From Todiramphus chloris collaris (lineage: Eukaryota; Chordata; Aves; Coraciiformes; Alcedinidae): a DNA stretch of 64,000 bases. The stretch covers positions 60,253,312-60,317,311 of the forward strand of contig JANVCC010000018.1 of assembly GCA_025345505.1 (NCBI GenBank), given 5' to 3'. How positions within the stretch are numbered: the first letter of the stretch is position 1; each line of letters begins with the position of its first letter. The notes under the pieces are model-generated. The model was not told the origin of the DNA. It ran no database searches and saw only the letters and a program-made list of their open reading frames with translations. Made by a program: the position numbers and the translations under genes. Positions 38,591-51,670 of this stretch are shown here, piece by piece.

Positions 38591-40126
38591 CTTCCATGGC
38601 CCCTGATGGGTGGCACCCACAAGTGCTGAGGGAGCTACTGATGTTACTCTACCACTCTTCATCATTTCTGAAAGATCATGGAGAATAGGTGAGGTTCCTG
38701 AAGACTGGAGGAAAGCCAGTGTCACTCCAGTTTTCAAAAAGGGTGAGAAGGAAGACCCTCATAATTACAGACCAGCCAGGCTCAGCTCTATCCCTGGAAA
38801 GGTAATGGAGCATCTCATTCTGGAGATCATATCTGAGCACATGGAAGAAAAGAAGGATATCAAGAGTAGCCAACATGGATTTACTAAAGGGAACTCATGT
38901 CTGACTAATATGATAACCTTCTATCATGGTGTGACTGAACGGATAGATGCAGGGAGAGCAGAGGGTGTTATCTACCTTGACTTCAAGGCTTTTGATACTG
39001 TCTCCCATAACATCCTTGTGGGTAAGCTCGGGAAGTATAGGTTAGAAGAGCAGACAGTGAGATGAGTTGGGAACTGTCTGAACAATGGAGCTCAGAGGGT
39101 TGTGATCAGTGGTGCAGAGTCCAGCTGGTGGCCTGTAAGTGGTGATGTTCCCCAGGGGTCAATTCTGTGTTCAGTCTTATTCAACATCTTTATCAATGAC
39201 CTGGATGAAGGGATTTAGTGTACCTTCAGTAAGTTTACTGATGATACTAAACTGGGAGCAGTGCCTGATACACCAGAAGGCTGTGCTGCCATCCAGTGAG
39301 ATCTGGACAGACTGGAGGGCTGGGCAAAAGCAAACGTAATGAAGTTCAGCAAAGATAAGTGTAGAGTCCTACACCTGGGGAGGAATGCCATGTACCAGTA
39401 CAGGTTAGGGGTAGACCTGCTGGAAAGCAGCCCCATGGAGAGAGATCTTGGCATCCTGGTGGACAGTAAGTTATCCATGGACCAGCAATGTGCCCTTGTG
39501 GCCAGGAAGGCCAATGGCAGCCTGGGGTGCATGAAGAAGACAGTGACCAGCAGGTAGAGGGAGGCTCTCCTCCCCCTCTGCTGTGTACTAGTGAGACCAT
39601 TTTTGGAGTATTGTGTCCAGTTCTGGTCTCCCCAGTCCAAGAGGGACAGGGAAATACTAGAGAGAGTCCAATGGAGAGCTACAAAGATGATGAAGGGCCT
39701 GGAACATCTCTCTTATGAGGAAAGGCTGAGAGCCCTGGGGCTGTTTAGCCTCGAAAAGGGAAGACTGAGAGGTGATCTTATGAATGTTTACAAATATGTG
39801 AAGGTTGGGTGTCAAGTAGAAGGGGCCAGTCTCTTTTCAGTGGTGCCCTGTGATAGGATGAGAGGTAATGGTAGCAAGGTGAAACACAGGAAGTTCCACC
39901 TCAATATGAGGAAAATCTTCTTCACTGTGAGCGTGACAGAGCACTGGAACAGGCTGCCCAGGGAGGTTGTGGATTCTCCATGTCTGGAGACTTTCAAGAC
40001 CCGCCTGGATCTGTTCTTGTGTTGCCTGTCCAAAGTAATCCTGCTCTGGCAGGGGGGTTGGACTAGATGATCTCCAGGGGTCCCCTCCAACCCCTAATAT
40101 TCTATGATTTTATCATTCTGTGATTC
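38590..40126 (+). mobile_element. CR1 LINE, 3' 1.5 kb, inactive
   Basis: A 5'-truncated CR1 retrotransposon starts within the reverse transcriptase domain and runs to the 3' end (TATTCTATGATTTTATCATT). Recognisable motifs in order are VPEDWRKASVTPVFKKG, YLDF-KAFDTVSHN (one residue shorter than usual), the catalytic box as FTDDTKL instead of FADDTKL, and the C-terminal [20 protein letters not shown]. Several in-frame stops, for example after residue 151 at 39063-39065, mean it cannot make a working enzyme. The part at 39459-39926 is repeated inverted at 36706-37172. Confidence 0.93.
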
Positions 40127-43100
40127 TTCTGTGTTACTTTTCTGCTTGTATGTCCTGATATGAGCATCAACAAGAATTTCTTCACAACAGTATAAATGTT
40201 ATTGCTCATTAATTACGTGGGGTACACTACAACCCTAGTTCCTTTTCTGCAGAACTATTATCCATCCTGCCAGATCCCCTTTCGTCATTGTGTAATCAAT
40301 TACTCTTGCTTAAACGGTGTTTATGGTTTCCCACACAAATTTAATACACATGTCTTCTAATGACATGAATGAAGGAGCAGAAAGCATAAAAGAGAAGCAG
40401 ACACAGGACAGACCTCTTTGGAAACAACAGTGATTTCTTTCCATTTAAATAGTGATTTGAAATGAATAATTTAAGTAGAGTTCCCACCATAATTATTTTT
40501 CCAAGCAGTTAAGAAACATGGCATCTGCAAATGGACAAAGCTCCCTGGAAAATCCGTTGTGACTTCCCCAGCATTAGTTAGCAATTCTGTGTGACAGGCT
40601 TAGGTTGAAGCTCAACTTTCACCTGCCTCCAGGATGAGGCACTTCTTGGACCCTCTTTGGTTCAGAGCTGCCTAGGGTGGCTGCACAAGGGTAGTTCTCT
40701 CCTCCTAAAGAGAGAGAAGGGCAAGGTGAAATCACTTGGGCACCAGGAGCTGGGAAGGCAGCATGCGGTCACTGAATATAGCACCTTTAGCAATTTCAGC
40801 TTTTAAGATCTAGCATGCCTGTACATGTCCTAACTCCTGATGTGAGCAAGCCTAGACAGATTTTTTGCAGGAAATGGAATGCATTTATTCTTGACACAAA
40901 GGTTACCCTTGCTGAATATACAGTGATTGATATGAGGCGGGATGGGTGAGTAATTATGACAGTAATGTTTTTGAAAGTAAATATATTTTTGAGAACCGGC
41001 AAAGCCACATTTTTTCTCCTTTTGTGCAATGAACACTGTTTTCACTGAGCTTTGCTGCAAGGAGACCATAAATGCAGTGGACCTGATGATCACAACATCT
41101 GTAGCTGGAAAGAGTTTTTCAAAGGCAGGGCAAAGGGAAGTCAGAGTGTTGTATCAGACTGCCATTCTGTCCAGGAAAGATGAAAAGGACCTGGGCAAGA
41201 AACCAGAGAACCTGGGACAGGGAGCCAGAGTGGCCAGGACAGGGTGCTCAGCTAGATGAAAAGATGGCAGGAATTAGTCAGTGCTCAAAGTGCCTCAAAA
41301 AAGCAAGGTGCGGTAATGGCCACGTAGCATTTTTTATACCTGTGGGCAACTACTGAGATTGCTTCATATGTTTATGAATGGAAGCAAAAAGGCAATTCCT
41401 ATCTCCTCTGTTAAATATACTAACCGGGTTGCTATGTATTTAGTTGTCTTGAGAGCTGCCTGTGGCCAGTTACAGTGTGAGTACTCACAGCATCTATTCA
41501 CATTCACCTCAGGACCTCTCTTCTTTTACGTGTTTCTTTCCTCTCCTTAATTTCAACCAAAGCTGTTGGAGTCGGTAAGATGATCGGCATCCTGAAACAA
41601 GGCGGCTGGTGCAAAGCAGTGGAGTCACTTATTGTGTGTCCAGGGAGGGTCTGCCTTTAGGAGACCAACTCCTCTCACATTTTCCACCCTCTGGTGACAG
41701 GGATGAACAACAGCAGGCCCGGGGTGGGATTCAGAAGAGGTGTGGGGAAAATGATCCGTTTCAGGCTCTTCCCCTTCACTCAGACTTCATGGTTAAATGC
41801 ACTTACACCACTGTCACGCACCTCCTTAATATTAACGATGATATCATAATCTTCACCATAATATAAATCCGTCAGAACCATGAACCCACAGAAGCAGGTT
41901 TTGTATGATTGATTTGGGTTTCTTGAGCATAGACAAAAAAAAATAAGCTATTTTATGGGGTTCGGTTTAATACTGTTTGGGAGAAAAAAATCCATTGTTT
42001 TTAATGGGCATTTTTTTTTGAGCCACCTTAAAAAAAATTAGGTTTCTATTTTTATTCCACTAGAGGTCACCAGCACAATAGTTTTACAACAAAGACTGCA
42101 AGAAAGAGCAGGATAATTTCAGTTCAAGAAGTTCCCTTGGAACTTAACTATGTGATTCATTTGGCCAGCTAATCATTCCGCAATAACTGTACCAAACCAC
42201 TTTGGGCTTGAGCATTTTTCTAAAAACAAAACAAAACAAAAAAATCACTTTAATTCTATATCATAAAGAACAGCAGTAAGATTCTGTGCTCCTTCTTTCC
42301 TGTGGCCAGCTTGGTAAAAGAGAACCAGAGAGGTAGTTTTATGGCAAGTTACATTAACCCAGACTTGGGACTAGCCCTGTGGCTACTCTGAAGTCTGTAA
42401 CACTTGGTAGTACTCTGGCAGGTACCCCTGCCTGTGGCATCTCTGTTACCTCCTCACTGCAGCCTGTGGGGATCTAGTTTGTGGTTGCACCAACAACTTA
42501 ACTCATTCGGGACACACTCAGTCAGGCACCACTTTTGCTGCGGTGCTGTGCTCGTGATTACCCTGCCTCTTCCATGAGGCTTGGAGGATGTGCTCATCAA
42601 GTGCACATCCAGTATCACAGCTGGCTAGTATCAAATTTGTTCTGATACGCTGTGCGACAGGCAGATAATCAGAGCCAGGGGTGGCAACAGGTGTTGTTAA
42701 ATCATCCCCATGTCTCTCACACATCTATCGACAGCAATATCCCCAAGGGAGAACCAAAACTGTTTTTCTGATGCAGCAATTTGAGGCTTCTCACAGCTCC
42801 CCTTTTGTTTCCCCACGGTAATGTTGCAGCCCGCTTTTCTTCCTCCAGAGCTACACCATGCAATTATTTCTCTCCATGTCATTGCAGCAGTGTCTGGTTG
42901 AAGCCTTACTTAACCAGGTATCCCAAGGTCATGACATGGCCTCACCTTGACACCTCATCCTTTGAAATGATCAGGTTGTATAGCAGAGCCACAGGCTATG
43001 TATATTAGTTCTGCTGCTGGAAAGTTGTATTTTTCCATGTACAATGCAGTTGTAGGCCTCAGTGTTCTTTTCCAGAGGGGAGTAGGGCCATCACACATCC

Positions 43101-44143
43101 TGCTGCTCCAAGAGATAAGGGCACACAATAGCCTGGAGCTGTGGTGCACGGCCCCTAGCACACCACAGTGAACTTCACCTTTGCTGACGACCAGGTCATG
43201 GGCGAGTCAACGGGAAACAAAAAGAGTCTCTTTCCAGAATGTTGTGCATTGCTATGAATCACCTGATATGAATGGCAAATGCAGCTGACAAACATTGTGC
43301 AGCTCTGTGAGTGATGGCTTACATAAACTATTTAATGTGTCCATATACACCTTTGCAGACATTTTCCTCTTTCATATTCTGCTGTGACATTTTGCAAAGT
43401 CCAGTTATCTCCTTGTTCTTCTGTCCGCTTTTGGGTCCACTCAAATTCCTCACCTCTCCCTCTCTATGGGCATCACGTTGGCTCTCCTCAAACAAAGGAG
43501 GTCAGGAGACAGTGGGCCATCCACCTGAGTGATACTTGGAGCAGTCCCTATCAGCTACAGAGCAGTTCAGCTTCTACCTGTGAGAGAGCAGGAGGTGTCA
43601 GGCAGCAGGAGGTGTCAGTCGCCCGGGTATCACTGGGCAACCTGAGTGTTTGTCAAAAGGCAACACCCAGCTATGAGGAAACCATGACAGTCAGCTAGAT
43701 AAGGTGTCTGCAAATATCCCAAATGCGTCTGGCACCAATTAGTGGATTAGAGGTACGAGAGAGAGCAAAATCCCCACCTGCTTAACTGGGCCGCTCGCAT
43801 TTGGGATGGCTGGAGCAGGAACTGAAGCAGACTCTTTCCAGTGCTCCACTATGCACCACAATTTTGAAAGAAACAGATAAGCCACTGTGTATTTGAACAA
43901 TTTTACTTCTCACAGCACTTGACAAGCATCAGTTGCCTTTAATCCATGGCAGCTAGTGTCTCTCAGCAGCGTTATCACTGCAAGTAAGTCTGTGTAGTTT
44001 AGGAAGAGAATGATGCTCCTACAGTTCTCCTCTCAGTCATTGTCAACATCACTTTTGCCTTTTCCTATTCAGGGTCAAAAAACAATGTGCATAGCTTCAG
44101 TAAACGGGACGGAATAAAATTGACATTTCACTAAATTGTGAAT
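40127..44143. other. Intergenic stretch, no gene seen
   Basis: AT-rich DNA with short A and T runs near 41935 and 42010-42060. No exon, RNA gene or named transposon was recognised on either strand. Confidence 0.5.
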
Positions 44144-44295
44144 GTTCACTCCCTTGGTAATTGGTTTTGTTCTCCTCTAACTCACTGTCTTACTGTTCAC
44201 TCCCTTGGTAATTGGTTTTGCTCTCCTCTAACTCACTGACTTACTGTTCACTACCTTGGTAATTGGTTTTGCTCTCCTCTAACTCACTGTCTTAC
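44144..44295. repeat. Minisatellite, three 51-bp units
   Basis: The units start at 44144, 44195 and 44246, each beginning GTTCACTCCCTTGGTAATTG or a close variant. They differ from each other at only one to three positions. The last unit is one base short. There is no coding meaning. Confidence 0.95.
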
Positions 44296-47200
44296 AAATT
44301 TTAAGTGGCATGGAGATGGTGAAAAGGGATGGATCCTTCATTGTTCTCTTAATACAATAATTCTAGGTCATCAAGGAGACAAGAGATAGAAGAGAAATCT
44401 GGGAGAAGACATAGTCCGTGGCTGTGGTCAAGCACCACCACTGTCTTTCCACAGCAGGAACTGACATGACTTGTGGTATATGATCTGATACTTTTCTCTT
44501 GCATATCAGGAAAGGTGGGAAGTCTGTTGCCACCAGAAGGTGTGATGACAGGACAGGGAAAAGCACTTGGCTGAAATCTGGTGATCTTAAATACAAATGG
44601 TAGCAAAGAACATTGCACGTGTGATTTTTGCATGGGCTCACTGTTGAAATGAGCACCGTACATCCCCTGTGGGTCTGCTGAGCCTGGACTGAAAGCCCAG
44701 CTGTCATGTCGCACTTGCTGCTGCTGTCAGAGTTAACTAGGATAAGCATCGATCAAGCTAACAATGTTCCTGAGGCAGAATTGAGTGCAGATTGTCTAAC
44801 CCAGCTAAGAAACTCAATACGTATTTGACCAGTCAAGCTCCCTGCTAGCAGCACCCCCGTACAGGGCTGGAGATGTTCACATCGGCTCCTTTGGGAAAGC
44901 AGCCTCCAGGTACCTAAAATCTTCAAGGATGCCTGTGTGTTCATGCAGGCACACTCTGGTTGCAGGGTGTATATCCTCCTAGGGATGGCTTTGAGCTATG
45001 GTTTAAGAAACAAGATTCCTTACTTCTGAGATGCAATACCATGCCTCTTCCTAAACTGGTAAGCATGGCAAACTGGTACTTCTGTCAAGTGGTTTTGGAT
45101 GAATCAAAACAGGAAATGCTTCTTGTATCACTAGAAAACCTATCTTGTGCTCTTAATGCTGTTGAGGCAAAAAAGCTGAAGACAGAAGTAGTACATGCAG
45201 AGTGAGAAAATACCAGAGTATACCTCTAGTAATTACAAGGTGCACCTGCTATCAGTGTTTGGGTTCGTATGTCTACAAATACTCTTTTGTTGTATTCAGA
45301 GTGTAAATTAACTTGTCATCCAAGTCATTAAGGAGATGCCATTAATTAGCTTATTTTGGGAAAATCAGTACAGCATATTTAAAACAGATGGCATTAAAAT
45401 ACTTTTCTGATAAAGAATTTAGAGTATGAAATATCTATATTCCTAGGTCTGGAATATAATGGCAAGCTGACACTATACTCAAAGGAGGGAAGGGGTGTAG
45501 GTTTTGCATTTGGTGATATCAGTAGGCTTCTGAATTTACTCTTCTTTTTAGTAACAGCGCTTTTCCGGCTGCCTTTTCACAGCGTGGATTTGAATAATAA
45601 ATAAATAAACAAACAAAGAACATTTATAGAGAACTAAGCTTCCTGGAAATACCACATTTGAACTCACAAGCTTCTTAACATCCTTTTTATATCCTGATGG
45701 TGTATTTTCATCCTTAGCCAGCAAGTAATTTGGCATCAGTGCCTCACCTTATTTAGGGCTTTTGCAAAAGACTCCCAATTTATAGCAAATGCAAGAGGAG
45801 AAACTAAACCTGTAAAGACAGACAGTCTAAATTTAGAAAGGGCAATGGAAATCATTGTACATACAGCTAAAAAGGAAAACGGATAGTATTGTGAGAACCG
45901 GCTACCGGTCTTTAGCAGGACTCGCCTATTTAGTAGTAATAACAATGATGGTCAAATTTTGCTTTCAGTTTTAACTACGAAAACCCATATGACTCTTTGG
46001 CCTTACTGCAATTTATGTTGACATAAATAACAGCAGATTTTTCCTTTTTTTTTCTTTTTTTTTTTTTTTTAATTGTTTTACATTTTACACTGTTTGAAAA
46101 CTGATCTGCTTAAAAAGGACTGAAACAAAGTTTACAGTATTTCAAATAGGGATGAATTCCTGTTTGGATTTAGAGCCTTCAGGCCTAATGTGGAACTGAA
46201 CTATTCTGCAACAAGTACCTTGTGAGTCTATGAATTAAAAATCTCAGGTAGGATAAAAGCTTTCCTGGAAATAAAAAGTGGACAATAGATGAAGGAAAAC
46301 CTGAGATGTGCGAGTCCTTACTTTTTAGGTCTGATAGCATATTGCTAGAAATGTTGTCTACAATTTTTTAAAAATTTGGATCGAACTATTGAAGCTTGCT
46401 ATCCTATGATCAGGGCAGAACTTGGATCAAAAGACTTGGAAAGAAAGTTGTCAAAGGTGAATTTCAGTGCCTTACATTGGAAACTAAAGTACCCTCTATG
46501 GTGGGAAAAGAAAGGATGCGCGATTTCCTAGTCACAGAGAAAACACCCCTGTCTGAATCTGACAAAGACATAGAGACAAGCATGTGACAAAGAGCAGAAA
46601 AATAGAGAGGGTCACAGGCAACTGGGGTGATGGTTTTTCAGCTGTTATCTTTGTGAAACCAAATTGCAATTACAATTTGCTACACAGTGATGGATAAATA
46701 GAGAGGTATAATAGAGCCTATTTTTAGTATGTGGTTACACTGGTGGCTGCTGGGTTTTAAACTATAAGTAATGTGTATTTTATCTCCGTGTGTAATGGGT
46801 TTGGGTACTGCATGTGCCTGTATGACTAATAAAGTATACCTAAGTGTCATCCATCAGTGATGAGCACCATGCTAGGAGTACAAGAGCACTGAAAATTGAG
46901 TTCTTGAATTCTCATCCAGGGAAGGATATTGATCTCTATTTTTACATGATCTCTTGAAAGAGGCAATTCTAGGACCCATACAGCAGTTTTATTTTTTCAC
47001 TTGAAGAGAGCTTACAGGGTGACATGATAATATAAATGTATATTTACTCCAACAGATGAAAGAGCTTAGCTGAAATGGAAGTACTGAATAGAGACCCTAT
47101 ACTTGGCTATATGTGGGAAAAATATCCACTGCTTGATTCACGTGCATCCATAAAATGCCAGAGGATAAATGCAAATAACATGTTTGCAATTCCTCACATT

Positions 47201-50200
47201 TCATAGATATTTGCAATTTGTCTCATTTAGAACTGTCACATAAAACTGTCCCCAGCAGAAAAAGGTATGGATATATTGTCAAAAATTGTTTTCACTATAA
47301 AAACACTCTTATAATTTTAAAGCAGTCATGGGATTAATTTTTTTTTAATTTCACAGCAGAAGCTCAGAGTAATTTCAGTAGTGTCAATCTTGCTGTGCCA
47401 AAATCAAACTGACAGAGAAGAGAGAATCAAGCTCACTCTGTTTTTTCTTACTTCACCATCATACATCTTCCCAAAATAACTTTAACAAATTATATTTATC
47501 AAATTTATCAAGTTAAAAATACATGAATGGTGTTCAGACACTTAAGTTGGGCATTCCTGGATTTCTGAAGTGACTGGAGACCTGACTCCAGGGAAGAAAA
47601 GAAACACAGATGCACAAACATACCTCAGAGAAGATTATCTGGATTCGTTTTATGTTTATCTGGAAGATGTCACTGCTTCCCTCAGAGCCTTAGAGTGAAC
47701 ACTATAGCTGAAACACATTTAAAAATGTTGCACAGTTCATGAACATCACAAATACATGTTGGAACATTGCTGTTGTGGTCCATAGCCCTGGGCCCTGATA
47801 TGTGAGGTTGTACCCAGGCAAAACAACAACAAAGTTCCTGTTGCCCACAGCTAACAACCCACCTGCAGCCTTGAGTCAGCACCTACAACCTCCAGTTACA
47901 ATCACACCACTCAAAGGGATTGATTTTCCATAGCCCAGCTGAGTGACCATGAGTGGCCCTGCTATATTTATGAGAATGCTGGGGCAAATTAAAGTCTCAC
48001 TTTTGACAAAATGGTGGGATCCTGCTCCTCCTCACAGCTTCCTGTCCCTACCTCTGTGTTGGACCCTTACTCCATGCCAGCCTCAGGACAGAAAGGAGGA
48101 GGGTTGTGTGACCTTTCTGTTTTGGTTTAACGAAGTGACATTTTGGCTCAGCAGTCTGTGAAACCACATTAACACTGTTGGCCTAACTCATCTGTGCAGT
48201 AAAACACATCTTAGATAGCTTAACCCAGTAAGTTTTACTTTGCAGACTCTGGCAGGGACAAAAGAGACCTCAGCTGATGGTCAATGGATGATGAAGGCAA
48301 GGGAACGAGCAAGTTGTGTTACCGGTCTTCTTACCAGGCTGCTCCAATCAAGGTGACGTGGAAACCAACAGACATTGCACGTCTGGCTTGTCCATTGCAA
48401 CAGAAGTAGCTTAGTTGGAGCAGAGTCAAAGAGAACAGTAAATCACATTAAAAAATGCTCATCTGAATGCAACAACAAGAGCTAGAGAACACACAGTGGT
48501 AGAAAAGGTATTCACCAATGTTAACTTTTATTTGTGTAAATAGTCCCACTGAAGCCAAAAGGAGAACTGGAGTGAGTACGCTGTGTGTGTTGTGTGTTGG
48601 AAGGCTCTGTAATCTGTCTCAGAGTGAGTGACTAACCACAGTATTTTAACATGAACAGTTGGTGAATTATTTTTGACCCAGATGGTAACAGGCCCTCATC
48701 AAATGTTTGGTTTGATTCATGCTAGCTAAATGGCTTTGCTAACAATGCTCTCATGATGTATGAAAGAATGGTTTACAGGTTTACGTGATTTAGTATAACT
48801 CTCTGTAGATTTTGGCACTGTTTCAGACAAGAACTACTCTTCTGGAAATGATTTTCTAATGGAGTGTTCCAGTATCTTATCTATTTGCAGCTCTTTGCCA
48901 TTACCTGTCACAATATTTTGCATGATGGCAACATGCCAAGAGATGCAATGTCATGTTAATAGCTGTTAATATATCACGTATATTTCAGGGCAGATAGCCA
49001 AAGGGATAGGTGCTTTAGAAATAATAAACTTTTTTTTTTTTCTCTTTTCATATTTATTGTTCTTCAGCACTTTCCATTTTATAGGCTGCTTGTTCTTCTT
49101 CTCTCCTTGTTCTCCAATGCTGAAATATTTCTCTTCAGTGACCACAAAGTAAGGAGCAGTATATCACTAGTCATATGTAAACCATATTTAAAAATCCATG
49201 GTTTGGAAGTATGTTAATCATCACATCTGATAAAACTTCCACGGGCTTGCAGTGGTTTTTTAAACAAATACAGTTTTTCTTTGCTAAATGTTTTTAATTG
49301 CTTGCAGGGCTTATCAACATCTGCAAAGGTAAAATACTTCAACTCCCTAGTGAGCTCTATGATTTCCACTTAGTTCTACATCCTTTAGGTATCAATCCCA
49401 TGTGCCTATAATGTCATCTGCTAAATACACTTCTACAATGAGTAAAATATGCACATGCTGAATGATCACTTGAGGGGAACATGAATCTGTTTTAACTGAC
49501 TGCATTTACTAGACAGTGAAAACTCCCTTTATAGGCAATGGAAATTGCCCCCCTCCAGAGGGCCCACCATCTCTAAGACAAGTGAGATCCATTGCTCTCC
49601 CTGGGTACGTGTTTCTTTCTGTAAACTGTGAAGTCACTGTAGAGGGAGATGAGGTGGCTGACTCATAGTATGAGTTCTGACCCATAGTATGAGTTCTGAC
49701 CCATATTACAAAGCAATATGTTTTGCTTAACCATAGACTGTTTACTGGAGTGTAGCTCAACATACTTCAGTGAGATAATGTTCCATATTCAGGATTGAAT
49801 AAAATAGTACTTACATAATCATTTATTGAGAAGAAATGCTTCTTAAAAGGTTTAGTCCAAGTCTGTAAACTCATAGTTCAAAACACATTATTGAATTATA
49901 AATGGGACAATGGCTGGAGTTGCTTCTACCCACACCACCAACCTTGAGTTTCTTAAGGATGGCATCTAGCCAGAGCTATGCATTTGATCCCAGCCCTGAA
50001 ACTGAGTCATCCTGGAGCACAGAGAAACTTCAGACACAAATCTGGAAACATAAGTTGTATCTGAGACCGTTAGTCAGAAAAGCATGTCCCATAGCTTTTT
50101 GCATGGTAATCACCAAAAAGAAGCAAATGGGTTATTTTGTCCCTTCAGAAAAGCTGTATACCCACATACCATCTCTATTTCTTATTTCAGTGTAGCTCAG

Positions 50201-51299
50201 CACAATCAGTCATTAACTGCAGTTGTGTGGCATACATTACTTCTGTTCAAAGCCACACAATTGATATTTTTAACATATATAACTGAATTGATGCGGCACA
50301 GTTCTCAGCAGGAAACTTCTTTCTATGGCATATGCTTGGTACTTGGGGAGACATTAGCTGCACAGCTATCTTCAGAGTAATGTGTGCATTTACCTGAACT
50401 AATGAGCTGATTTCCCTGGGAAGAGCAAAAATGGTAGCTAAGCCACTTAGAATAAATTTTAAAGCCATACAGGACTCTGCACTAGATCTCTACTCCAGCC
50501 TCCAGTACACTGTAATGACAGTTACATCTTTACAAAAGTCAAGATAGATTTTCTATACCAGTACAGAAAATCTAAGTATCAAACCACCAGGGAACAGTTG
50601 TTAAGACTCTTAAGTGCAGAAGGAATGAGAAAGAAGGTTAAAGTGTAAGAAGGCTTAGGCCTTATCCTATAAACCACTTATTTGTGTGCTTCATATATTA
50701 CATTCATAAGAGATAGCCTGAACTGAGGGATATCTTCTCTTCATCAGTGTGTGACAGACCACTAACAGAGCACTGAGATCCTCACATCTTCCCACGTGGT
50801 GGGGACATCTGATCCAACGAGCAGACCTTTACCAAATAAATAGGCCAAGGCTGTGGACTGTTTCCTAAACATCTCAATCTTCACCAGTGAGGAACTACTG
50901 AAGGAGCCCATGGACATGGTGCAATGTTGTTTTTGCCTGTTGCTGCTCATCTGGTGCTGCTTATCCTTACCCACTGGAGGACAGAGAAAGAGGCAGCAAG
51001 TAAACACCGGTTTCTTTGTAGCAGTCTACAATCTATTCACACACACAAAAAAATCATGTGTTATCTGGGTGTATTTCAAAGACAGGTGAACCCAGAGAGA
51101 GATGTTATAGAGGGGACTGCACTTGACAGAAGGAAGGGTTTGTCTGGGCTGATTAAGGCCTGAACAGCTTCAGGAAGGAAAAAAAAAACCTCTACCACTG
51201 GCACGTGATGCTTGTGTGGAAGAGGAACTGGAGCTATGAGATCCGTCCTGTCCCTCACTTAGAATCTAAAACCAATTGCTAATCCAGGTGTAGAGGGAC
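44296..51299. other. Intergenic stretch, no gene seen
   Basis: AT-rich DNA with a T-rich tract at 46044-46070, a 19-bp motif repeated twice at about 49663-49700 (ATAGTATGAGTTCTGACCC) and short homopolymers. Nothing was recognised as a gene or named transposon. Confidence 0.5.
46044..46070. repeat. T-rich tract
   Basis: Long T runs with single C interruptions in intergenic DNA. Confidence 0.9.
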
Positions 51300-51670
51300 A
51301 CCATTTTCCAGATGCACGACCTCCCACGCCCTATTTCTGAGTTTTTACGGCCACTGCAATGTCTTCCTGTCGCAAGCAGGAGCCGAGCTCTGCACGGCGG
51401 TGGCCACAGGGTGTCACCCTTGGTCCACGCTGCCACCCGCCGCCCGGCCATGGGCAGCAGTGTCCACGGACGTCTCCCGTCTGCAGCTGGGCATCCTGGC
51501 CGGATTGAGTCCTCGGGCTGTGGGCAGCCAGCCTTCGGAGATCTCCCACGGCCACGTACAGGCACTGCTGGTGAAGCTGCTCTAGAGGGTTCCTGCCTAC
51601 GTCCGGACGGGCCCTCAAGTAGGGTAGTGCTGCCACCACTGCGTTGGGTCAGTGGTACCACCTACAAAGA
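51300..51670. promoter_or_regulatory. Isolated CpG-rich patch in intergenic DNA
   Basis: About 340 bp with roughly 23 CpG pairs and GC near 60% stand out sharply from AT-rich DNA on both sides. The patch lies about 3 kb beyond the presumed SGK1 3' end and 26 kb upstream of SLC2A12. Open frames cross it on both strands (135 codons plus, 131 minus) but show no known motif, and GC-rich DNA has few stops. It could be a promoter of an unannotated transcript, a distal SLC2A12 promoter or an enhancer. Confidence 0.5.
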
